The translations under genes and the position numbers were made by a program. Source: Apus apus (lineage: Eukaryota > Chordata > Aves > Apodiformes > Apodidae). From it: a stretch of DNA of 64,000 nucleotides. Below the pieces are notes generated by a model. That model had not been told where the DNA came from. It searched no databases and saw nothing but the letters and a program-made list of their open reading frames with translations. The stretch is taken from NCBI RefSeq assembly GCF_020740795.1, contig NC_067304.1, positions 6,686,056 through 6,750,055 of the forward strand, written 5' to 3'. This document shows positions 39,187-50,065 of the stretch, piece by piece; position 1 is the stretch's first letter; each line of letters starts with the position of its first letter.

Positions 39187-42100
39187 GTAAGTATTTAATT
39201 TACTTCTCTGAAAACTCTAGGATTATAAATTGTTGCTCTAACCATAAATCAGTCTGCCATGTGAAAATATTTCATGCATTGGGCTTTAATATATGTATTT
39301 TAATTTTATTATTTTTTTCTAATGTCTAACCATATGAAAATAGAAAATATGCACTTTGAAATTTGGTATCCAACTGCCAAGAATTTGTTTCAACAGTTCT
39401 TAGTTTTACATTATCTGAAGTAAAACTACTTTCAGATTCAATTATTTGTTTCCCTTCCCTGAAGTACCTGGAAAACTAAGTTTCAAGCAACCTCTAACCT
39501 CTTATTTTGCGATGTATAAAAATGATACCTTGGAAATAATTATTAATGGGGTAACAATTCCAAAGGAAGACTTCAAGATAATTGCAACACAGTCCATTAG
39601 TGACATAAGCTAATTCCTATAATGTTTATTATAAGATAAGAAAGAACACATTGAATGAAAAGTGGGATTTCTTCAAACAGCAGCTTTGGGAGCTTCTTGG
39701 CACATTAAAACTGGAAGAAACAGATAAAGCCTTAATAATGCCTAATAGAAGCTGCATATAGGTCAAACAAGTGATCCTACAAAATAATTCTTAAATTACA
39801 GTAACCAGTGATTACTGAATTGCTTGGGTGAAACTGAATACACATTACCTGGCATCGCACATAGTTGACACTGATAGTGCTCAGTTTTTGTTGTTTGTTT
39901 TTTTTTTTTTTTCAGTTTTTGGTTTAAAATTCACAAATTGAAAATACAAGCTAAGCTTTCCAGAAGCAAAAATGTGTAGTGATAAACACTGTGATTAAAA
40001 TGTGTTATCTAGTTCCACTACTTGATCATTAATGTGTCACAAGGTGTGTTAAATAAATGTTGAAGACCTTCAGCTTGAGTTCCTAAAATTCCCTGTAAAC
40101 AAGAAATTTCCCTGTGACTCAATTGTCAAAATATTTATGATAGCAGTTAAAGTACTGTCAATACACACCTCTTAAAGAGCTCCCTGGAGCCTCTTCTAAA
40201 AGAAGTATGTTTTGCAACTTAATAAATTTAGTAATGTAAGCTGATGATATGTTACTGTGTGATATGGTAATTTACAGCAATAAAAATGATAAAAATATCA
40301 TCTTTCACCATAATTAACAATAGATATACAGTACGTATTCTAGTCTGAATGTGTATATTCTGTTAAGTGAATGGTTTGTAATTCTATTTTTATAAATTAA
40401 TTGCTTTTTTCCTTTTTTTTTTTTTTGATAAATTGAAGTCTTTCAGTTAGGACTAATAACTGAATGTTGCTCTTCTGTATTAGATGGATAACCAACACCT
40501 TGAATCAACATACTTAGAATCATAGAATCATAGGATGGTTAAGGTTGAAAGGGACCTTTGATTGTCATTACTGTCCAAACAAAGCCTGTAGAAGTGCAAC
40601 ATTTTCAAACCTAGAGCAACCTAGAGTCTAGGTTATATATTTTGAAAAATTCAATTAAATTAAATTATCCCACTTGTAGAGGCGTTCAAATTTAAAAACA
40701 AACAAAAACCCAACAATCAACCCCCTCCCCTCAAATGATCAGAACTTCACACATTTAAACAGCCAGCAGAAATAGCACCTCAGAAGTAACTGAGAAGGAA
40801 AAGCAGGGAACAGCAAGTGCCTTTATGGAAACATTTTCTTTCAGATCAGGATGTCTGACTAAGGCCTAAGATTTTAATCCTAACTGTGTTACTGCTTGTG
40901 ATTCTGTGAAGCAAGTTATCAGAAAAGTCTTATTTTGTTTTCAGTTATTTCAACTTTTTAGGCAAAACTTTATGTATAATCTTTGGGAACTTTTTTTTTT
41001 TTTTTTTTTTACTTCCTTTTTAAAACTTACATACACAAAACATGGCTGTATTTTGAGTACACAAGAAAAACTGGCACAAAACCCTTTGTTTTGGGAATGA
41101 TATAATGGCCCCAAACACCCAAAGCTCTTATTCCAATCTTATTTCAACTTTGCCCAAGTTATTAGGTTTTGAAAATTACAGTTTTGCATGTATGCTGCAT
41201 TCTGCCAAGGATTCCACTGCTTCACAGTACACAGCTAAAATTTCTGTGCATGCAGAATTTACTTGCCTGCACGGCAATGGGTTCATGAATGTATGTTTAG
41301 GTTAAGAAGCATCCTTTAGGTTATGGTTCACTCCCAGTGAGGTGTGGGAGATTAGGGACAGCTACTGAACTTCTGTGAGACCAGCATATATAATCCATCA
41401 CAAAAGTTCAGTAAATTCTGGAGTTTGGAGGAGGCTTCTCTACTGCTGCCCAACTCATCTATAAAATGTTAGGCAAAGATTGTAACACAAGACTATGACA
41501 GTCAATCTTACAAATAATCATAACTTTCCTGTCATATAAAATTATGTTCCTTCTTACCTTCTTCTGTTCTTTATATTTTTTTGTTTTAAAAAGCTCAGTG
41601 CTATTTTATATCAGAAGAACAACCTTGTTAAAGCCAAATTCTCAAGTGTCAGAAAATGAAATGGTTAACATTAATGCACAGGCATGACCATTAAGTCTCA
41701 TTTGAAGACAGTACAGCATTCCTCAAATAACCACTGCATTTACTATTAATGCTGTTGTAACATTGTCTTAATTTAACAGTTTCAATTTACAAAGTCTCAT
41801 TCTAAGCTGGAAATTCTGTGACTGCAACTGATTACTTCTATTAGCCATAAAGATCAGTAAGAAGGGCTAAATCCTGAAATCCATTCTCATACAATACCTA
41901 AACTGAGGAAATTTTGCCTAATGAAAGTCTGCTTCCAAGATTTACAGTCAACTGACCACCTTGCATTTAGTAATACTCCTGACATAATTTTTTTATCAGA
42001 GTGGATCAGTGTAATTTTATTTTAGCTTCTATACTCTTATTTTTATGTAATGGAACAAATGTAATACAGAAACACATTTTTCAGCAAATACACATTTTTG

Positions 42101-43721
42101 AGGAAAAAATGTAGACTTTGACCAGGCCAAACTGATCTAACTGATAAGGATCTCATGATTCAGTGAGTCATTTCTCTTTCAAACAAATATTTACTACCAG
42201 AGATAACAAAAAAAATCAGCATTCTGGTCTCACTGCATCTTTTCACCTTCAGCTGACAACACAAAGAAAAAGTGTTCAGTTCCAAAGATATATCCAGTTT
42301 TGAGGGAAGAAATGCATGTCTTTCAAGACATGATTTCAATTCAGATTCCCTGAAATGATATATTAATTTTCTCAGCTGTAGCGAGGTGTGGGTATTGAAC
42401 AAAACCCAACATGTGAGTCTTTCAAGGAAGATCTTTAAACTCAATTTGCTGTAAATTCTTCGAGAGGCACATACAGAGAATCCTGATGCACACAAAGGAG
42501 TTTGATTTCCTGTACTTTCCAAATACTTACTTGCCTTTTTCAACTTTTTGGTCTTTCCCGTCTCCTCAGGGAAAGCCTATGAGTAGCTGACAGCAAATTG
42601 TCTTAAGTCCAAGCTCAACGGGCATCAGATGCAACATACTTTTAACCAGTGATGCCCTCATATATTCCACATGTGCAAAGGGACAAGGGGCAAAGAAAAT
42701 ATCTCCTACTTACCCCTCTAATGGCTGCTCCATTACCACTCAGCTGCTAAGAAATACCAGAAGTTGGTTATACATGTACATAAATGCAATGCCCCTGGGG
42801 ATGCTAGTGTCCATATACAAATTATTATTTTTTTTTTTTCCTAAAACTCCTCTAAGAATTTTTAGAACACACTTGTTCAGAACTTCTCTACAAAGGGAAA
42901 TTACTGGAAAATAAGCGAAGTTTTGAGCTCAAAGCACAATAGCTATTCTACACCAACTGTGTCACTGTAAGCTTGAAGTATACTTAGTTACAGTGAATGT
43001 CAAAGCATCCAGGAGCCCAGAATCCTTCAATAATCAAGGGACAGAGGAAAGCTCTCTAGAGGGCAATGCATCCTGTATGAGGTTGATTATTTTGGTTTTC
43101 GCAAGGTGCTTTGTACCCTTAAAGGGATTCTGGCTCTTAGACTTGGAACCCAATGTAAATTAGGTGGGGCAAAGCTGACTTCTACTGCACAAGAAGAGTA
43201 CTTATGAGGAAGAAGAGGTTTTCTATGCTGGCCTTTCCAGGCTATTTTTCTGTATTTACTTGCTTCAAATTTGCGTGAAAAGTGAATGAAGCAAATACAC
43301 TAAAAGCCCATCTTTGTGCAGGAAGAGAACATCCACCACACCCACCTTAGTGCAAATGCCCCAGCTCTTTCTGAAAGCAAGTTTCTTTTACTCAGTGAAA
43401 CTCCTTTTAGTCCCTTCCTGAACTAGATAATTTACCAATTATTAGTCTGATTCCCTCACATGGTTTTGTGTAAAATCAGGAGCAAAACAGTTTATAATTT
43501 GGAAATTTAGGAATGGACTCTATCCTGAATCCATACTATTAGGACAATCAAATGTTTTGCGACCTCATTGGAAGTATTATGTGACTTTGCACATACCTCT
43601 GATTTTCTTATGATCTTCAAACTGTTTCATATTCTGGAGTTTTCTGTTTTTAGCCCTGTAGCTACACCCATCCAGCAATTTGTTCTCATATGATATTTCA
43701 CTTACTTTTCCCTTTCTCCAG
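39187..43721 (+). other. Presumed NR1H5 intron 1, only a CR1 scrap seen
   Basis: About 4.5 kb of AT-rich sequence with no coding exon. It includes a CR1 terminal fragment at 40514-40562 and several poly-T runs. Confidence 0.4.
40514..40562 (-). mobile_element. CR1 LINE terminal scrap, antisense
   Basis: AGAATCATAGAATCATAGGA followed by TGGTTAAGGTTGAAAGGGAC is the reverse complement of the avian CR1 3' terminus. Only about 50 bp remains, in the same orientation as the larger copy at 37.9 kb. Confidence 0.75.
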
Positions 43722-43784
43722 GTTGCCTCCTTAAAAGTCTGACACATAGGAGAGTGAATGAAACAGTGTAGCTGGGAGCAGAAT

Positions 43785-46700
43785 ATGGCAAACACATTTG
43801 TCACTGTGCCTGATGGGTACTGTCTTCCTGAGCCCATACAGTATTATGGTGAGTAAAGCAAAATTCTTGTATTGTGATGGTGCTGTCTCCCTTTGACTTG
43901 CCTGAAGATACAGGTTTTATTACAGTATTCCAGATACATTGAATTAGATATTTAACCTGTATCTTATAGAACTATAATTGCAAAGAATAATTTGATTCTG
44001 GATGAGTAAAATCAAAAGCTAGCTCTGTTATCAGTTGGCAAGTGATATTCAAGTTACATACTAACAAGAATCCAGTGCGACCCACATAACATTGCCCAAA
44101 CTGTTACCAAGCCACCTTCACTACATCTAAGATTTTAAACATCACTGACAGCACATTTAAAAAGAATGTGTCCGACTGCCCTTCTGAAAATGTGTTCCTC
44201 TAATATTTATTATTAGGTATTTCGTATATGTAAAACTTGCAGGTAGCTGATGTCAAGATATTCTCCAGGTTTTTATTTAATTTTTTATTTCTTCTGTATC
44301 CAGATGTTTTGCCAGAGCACATCAACTACCAGCTGCAGGACACAGATTTTCAGACTGCACCGTACTGCCAGTACTCCACAGTTCCAGTTCCTCCTCCAGT
44401 TCTGCAGCCCCAGCCCCCTCAGCCCCAGTACAGCACATTCAGCCTGGACCCCCCATACAGCGATGGGCCCTGTATTGTCAGCAGCTGTGACCTGAGCAAA
44501 CCCCCTTTCGTGGCTCCCCACGCTGATGACGGGGAATACCCAGGTCTAAAACGGCCAAGATTAAGCCACTCTTCCTTGAGGCTGAAGGGGCAGGAGGAGC
44601 TGTGCGTGGTGTGTGGGGACAAGGCCTCTGGCTATCACTACAACGCGCTGACCTGCGAGGGCTGTAAAGGTGAGAGTAGAACGGACTGACCTGTACCTGA
44701 CCCAGCACTGTGGCCCCACAGTGCTCAGCATAATGTTCCGTGTCTGTGGTTTAAACAAACAGATTTCATTATTTTTAAGTTGCTGTTTCTACAGAGGACT
44801 GTAATTTAGCTAAGGAGCCCTTAATCTAACAGACCAACTCCAGATTCACATTTTTGTAACACTTTTTGAAGAAATGCTTTCACAAGGGTGTGTTTAATTT
44901 AAGCATTTCAGGCAACTGATTTTTGCTAAAATAGTGTCTGTTTAAGCAGGTGTTTATTTTCTCATGATCATTTATTATAGATTTACTTCAGTGTTATTAA
45001 TGTTATTAATTAAATAAAAACAAGTAATAATTACTCACTACTTATTTTTTACCTTGTTAGATGGGAGTTGTCTTAACCAAGTAAGGAAAAAAATTATTAA
45101 TCTTAGAAAGAACAAGATATAACTATGTTGTTAGAAAGCAAATCTAAAACAATGTAAAAAACCCAAACAACAATCAAAAAACTCCAAGGCCACTTTAATT
45201 CTTTATATCATTGTGAAAGAAAGCTCCTTAGATTCCTTCAGTCATAACCTGATCCTTGTCTGTAGGCTTCTTTCGACGTAGCATAACCAAAAATGCAGTG
45301 TATCGATGCAAGAATGGTGGTCATTGTGAAATGGACATGTACATGCGAAGGAAGTGTCAGGAATGTCGCTTGAAGAAGTGTAAAGCTGTGGGAATGCTAG
45401 CAGAATGTAAGTGCTCCTTCCATGCTGGCTACTTTACTAATCAACACAGATAAAACCAAAGTCAATCCCTTCTCCTCATTAGAACCAAATGGTATTGGTC
45501 TAGACACTTAGGTATAGGAAAATTTAACTTTTGAGTCTGTAGCACCTGAAGCATCTTCATCTGCAGAAACTTACCAATGCTTGGGATGTATCTCCTGAAG
45601 TTAAGAGGACTGCAGTTCAAAGACAATACAAGAAAAAGAAATAATTAAGTACTAATAACAAACAGCTAACTGTCCTGAACCTTGACAGGACAAATGTAAG
45701 CATATCAGACGTGCTTTTGTGTTCAGAAAAAAAAATAATAAATAAAATTGTACAATAGCTTCTCATGAAAAATTCTCACACTTGTGTATAACAAGAGCCA
45801 CAAACAAGATAACGTAAGAAGACTGCAAACACTCAGGTCTTTGGTAGATACTGAACAATAATTCAGCTAAAGAGAAACTTTCCTGGTTTTGCTGGGATAG
45901 AATCATAGGTCAGTCATGTTATGTAGGCCATGAGCAGTTTAGAGTCAGCTGGCAGCTTGAGCTAGGAGGAGGAAAAGCCAGGGCAGCTGGCTCAAGTTGC
46001 CTAACAGGTGTATCCCATACCATAAACTCACGCTCATTATAAGGGGAAGTTGAGTAAGGAGGGGGTTCCTCCCTCCTGCTCTTCCTAAGGGTTGTCATTT
46101 CTGGAGGGGCTGCTTGTTGTCCGGCTCCTACAGACAGCTTTCCTGTTTATTATGATTGCTGTATGTTTACTGGGCTGAGTAAAACTTTGTATACTTTATA
46201 TTAGCATTAACATTACTTTTGCTGTTTTGTTAAATCTGTTTTGTTTTCAACCCTTGGGTTTCTTCTCCTTTTTCCAATTCCCTTTCCACTAGGTGATAGA
46301 ATAACTGCTGTAGTTTAGTCCCATATATGGGCTGAATGCAGATAGTAACACATTGCTATATTCTCTAGGGAGCTCCAGATAGGTGATGGTTCCTGTGATG
46401 CAAGACTTTTGTTATCTATAACAAAAGTAATTATTATAAATTATAATTATTTTAAAATATACATATTGATACATGCTTCTATGCCTTGCAGGTTTGTTGA
46501 CTGAGGTACAGTGCAAGTCAAAGCGACTCAGGAAGAATTTCAAACAGAAGAGCAGTTTTCTTTGCAACATAAAACTGGAAGATGAAGGACTGAATAGTAA
46601 GCAAGTATCATCTACGACAAGATCTGGAAAAGTGGGATTTTTTTTCTATTTAAGTAATTATAATTTTTTTTTGCCCCAAGTTGTTGTCACTTGATTGATT

Positions 46701-49692
46701 TACTTTTTTAACAGATCCCAGAGAAGCTGGAACTTACTCCAGGGGAACATCAGCTTCTTGATCACATTGTAGCAGCACACCAAAAATACACAATTCCCCT
46801 TGAGGAAGCAAAGAAGTTTGTATGTATACAGAACAGTCATCCTGCATTGCAAAGTTTTTATTGTAAGTGCTGTACCTTGGTTATATCAGATGTCTAAATG
46901 CTCTTTCGTGCAGCTACAAGAAACTGCAAGTCCTGAAGAAAGTTTTCTCCGTCTGTCTGAGACAGCAGTCATCCATGTACAAGTGTTAGTGGATTTCACA
47001 AAAAGACTTCCAGGTGATTTTTTTTTTTTTCAGAGGCAGAAAGTATACTGATGGCATGAATCTGAGAAAAATAGAAAAAATAGCTGCTTTAAGAAACTTC
47101 TCCTTCAACTCACTATTTCATCTTTCAGTTCTAATGATCAGGGTTAACATTTACTTGTCATGAGGATATGTTAGAAGCATTCATTTCAAAAGCTTATTAC
47201 AATTAGATTTTTTTTTCCATTTCTGACATGGAATGGAGACATTTTATGAAAGTATGCATTTAATTCTGAAAGTATTTAATACCATATTGAGTTAATTACT
47301 ATGTTAATACTTTCTCTGAAATCCAGCTCAGCTTGCAATCTTTTATGGTCATCAAAGAAAAAAACAGAAGTTCCTTTAAAGGAAAAGGTAACACAGAAGA
47401 GACTAGACTTGTCTTCCTATTAATATTTCTTTTAATAAAGAACAAGGGAACACGCAATTAGCTTCACTACAATTCAATGTAAAGCTGACAAATAAATATT
47501 TGTCAGGGGCGATGTTTTCATTACTCTTGAGGCAGTAAAATTTGTTGACAAAGGTCAATCAACATATCTAAAGCAGGTATTTGACCTAATTTAGCACTAT
47601 TGTGAAACAGATCTAAAATAATGGATGAGTGTTGGTTTTTTTTTTTGTTGTTGCATATGCTGCTTTGCTCAGGATTAAGAAAAAAATAAAGTTCCTTTGC
47701 TCTTGAATTATAAATGCAGATAATGAGTTGGTCATAAGACAAACACAGTTTATAAAAAGATCAGATATCAATGAATGAGGAGAATATGCACAGTCACAAA
47801 GAAATGTAGCCAATTTATAAGGTATTAGGCCATGTGATATAAATCGGATATTAAGAAGAAATTTTTGATAGTCTTGCTTGGTCCCAAAATTTTTACTGGT
47901 ATCCTGTGAATCTTCTAATGCTGAACACTGCCAAGTACACTTTTGTCTGATTTGCAAACTAGCAAGGAAGATCACAATAGTTTTTGGTACATGCATCTTT
48001 TAAACGATGGCTCCTCCTTTCCAGTAAAGGCACTTATTAAAAAATAATTTTATGGATTCATGTTAGGAGCTTAAAGGCAGCCACTGCATTCCTTGATTCT
48101 TAACATGTATCTTTCTCTGCAGGATTTGAAAGTTTAGCTAGTGAAGATCAGATTGCACTGCTAAAAGGGTCAACAGTGGAAGCAATGTTTTTGCATTCAG
48201 CCCAAATATATAACCAAAGAATTAATGAATGCCAACCATCAACAAGTGAAAGTAAGTTTGACTAACAAGCTTTCTCTCAGCACCAGTAGGAGGTTCTGCC
48301 CTTTTGAAACAAATTCCATTCACTTAAATCTCAAATAATTTCCCATTCAAGCAGAGTGGTACTTAGCATAGTGCCCACGTACCTTCTATAGGCTTTTTTC
48401 AAAGAGCATAAAAAATTAAAAATAATAAGCTGGATCTTTGTTTTCCTTCCATTGGTTACAAAGAACAACATTTTTTGAGTGTTCGTGCAAATTGTGGGGT
48501 GGATGGGTAAGGTTAGCTATATTAATGACATTTTATATTGTGTCAAGTGTAACACAAGAAACTTAGACTAACAATGCAACAAATTAACGTGGTGCTGGAT
48601 GTCAAAAACCAATTTTTCTTTCCACCTGCTTGCATCTGGCAAAAGTTCACACACTTTCAGGTATTTATCTGCAAAGCAGAGGTAGGCAAATATTTTAAGT
48701 CCCATTAAGCTTGGCTGGGAACTGCTGTCTCTCTTGTTCCAGGTCATGTAAGACTTTCTGATCATGGGACATGCTGTCATGTTCAAAACCTTGATAAAAC
48801 CAATATTTATTCCATGGAAATACCTCACAATGAAGAGAGTCCAACTTCGACTACTACTACAGGTAATGGCAGTCTCAGAACCAAAATACTTAGGAATCAT
48901 GCTTTGCTGGCCCTGCTTTTATTCACACTGAGCAACACTGTGACCACTGCTCATCCTCTTCCCTCCTTCGAGCTGCTTTGTTGCCTGTGCAGGCAGCACA
49001 CGCTCAGGGAAGGAAAGCTGGTTTTCGTGTTTGCTTATATCCTATATATAACTATATCAGAAGTTTAGTAACTGTTTAATGCAATGGAACAGAAGATTAG
49101 AGCAAAGATGATTCATAATGGCAGTGCCTGTTTCTACACTGAAATAACATTCTGATTATTTTATTTAATTTTAAGGTATAACTGAGGAGTTCATTACCGC
49201 ACTGTTTTACTTCTACAGAAGCATGGGGGAACTGAAAGTGACAGAGACCGAGTATGCCCTGCTTGTAGCAACAACCGTATTTTTTTCAGGTAAACCGGGA
49301 GCCGAGTAGCTCTCAGCGCGTCGCCGCGAGCCCCGGCTTGCGGCAGGCGCTCCCCGCCCCCTCCGCGCCCCCACCCGCTGCCCCTCGGGGCTCCCGCAGC
49401 GCCCGCAGGTGCGGATCGCCCGCTAACCGCGCGCTCTCGCCGCGCTCCTCCAGACCGCCCGCTCCTGAAGAACAAGCGCCACGTAGAAGAGCTGCAGGAG
49501 CCGCTCCTGGGCATCCTCTACAAGTACTCGAAGATCCATCACCCCGAGGACCCCCAGCATTTCGCCCGCCTTATCGGCCGCCTCACGGAACTGCGCACCC
49601 TCAACCATACCCACGCGGAGGTGCTGGTGACATGGAGAACAAAGGACCCCCGGCTGACCTCCGTGCTGTACGGGATCTGGGATCTGCTGTAG
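43785..49692 (+). CDS. NR1H5: NR1H5 (FXR-beta-like nuclear receptor), 10 coding exons
   Basis: Nuclear receptor of the FXR group (the mouse NR1H5 is lanosterol-responsive). Exons: 43785-43848, 44304-44669, 45266-45406, 46492-46631, 46715-46819, 46914-47013, 48123-48251, 48743-48862, 49176-49289 and 49454-49692; 1518 nt, 505 residues, all GT-AG. The proline- and glutamine-rich N-terminus precedes a C4 zinc-finger DNA-binding domain from residue 122 ([20 protein letters not shown]). Its P-box CEGCKGFFRRS is split by an intron at the usual place. The ligand-binding domain spans about 238-505 and contains [20 protein letters not shown], the family signature. It carries an extra 40-residue exon (349-388) between helices 6 and 7. 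The AF-2 helix reads [10 protein letters not shown], with Gly500 where FXR has Glu. An in-frame ATG nine codons upstream (43758) has a poor context. The gene appears intact, unlike the human pseudogene NR1H5P. Confidence 0.9.
45885..46355 (+). mobile_element. Endogenous retrovirus LTR (likely solo), fossil
   Basis: About 470 bp inside NR1H5 intron 3 of the coding region. It resembles the LTRs common in songbird genomes: it starts with a TGGTTTTGCTGGGATAGA-type block and has a promoter-like ATTATAAGGGG, a CCTCCCTCCTGCTCTTCC stretch and a U5-like T-rich end. Plus orientation is suggested by the TATA-like box. No internal retroviral genes flank it, so it looks like a solo LTR. Family is assigned only broadly as avian ERV. 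Ends are approximate, and it is moderately diverged. Confidence 0.6.
48743..48862 (+). other. NR1H5: NR1H5 extra LBD loop exon (40 codons)
   Basis: This 120-nt exon keeps frame on both sides and encodes a Cys/His/Thr-rich segment ending PTSTTTT. It sits between the helix containing [15 protein letters not shown] and the helix [18 protein letters not shown]-alpha has about 20 residues in total between these helices, so this loop is much longer. Because 120 is a multiple of 3, it could be skipped without a frameshift. Confidence 0.65.
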
Positions 49693-50065
49693 GCGATGCC
49701 GCGCTCCCTCAGCACCGCTGCTGCGCCGCGCGCCGCCGCCCCTCCCGCCTCGCTCGCGCGCCGTCGTTTCCCGCCCTTTTGTCCTCCCTCAGCAGCCGGC
49801 GCGGGGAGCGTTAGTGTGCCCGTCATGAGGTGTTGGCTCTGAGGCCCACCCATTTCTCCGAGGCAATGGAAAAAGAAAAACCGTTTAAATTGTTCGTGCC
49901 GCCGCGTCTGAGCGGCGGTCAGGTGTCTGCAGTCAAACCCCAGACGAGCACTCGGTCAGCGGGGCTGTGTCAGGTAAACGGTGCTGTCGGCTGCCGTGCT
50001 CTGGAGGCGGCGGCAGGCGGGCCCTTCCGCGGGGACGGGGGGGGCCGCGGCCCAGCGAAGTCCTG
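49285..50065. promoter_or_regulatory. SYCP1: CpG-rich region over NR1H5 last exon and SYCP1 promoter
   Basis: GC and CpG content rises sharply in the last NR1H5 intron, stays high through its final exon and the 173-bp gap, and falls in SYCP1 intron 1. The gap holds an E2F-type TTTCCCGC at 49767-49774, and no TATA box is seen. This is the likely SYCP1 promoter. Confidence 0.65.

Noticed and set aside
43758-43784. In-frame upstream ATG for NR1H5
   Set aside because: It would add nine residues, but its context is poor (T at -3, A at +4). The ATG at 43785 has A at -3 and G at +4 and gives the expected MANTFV start.
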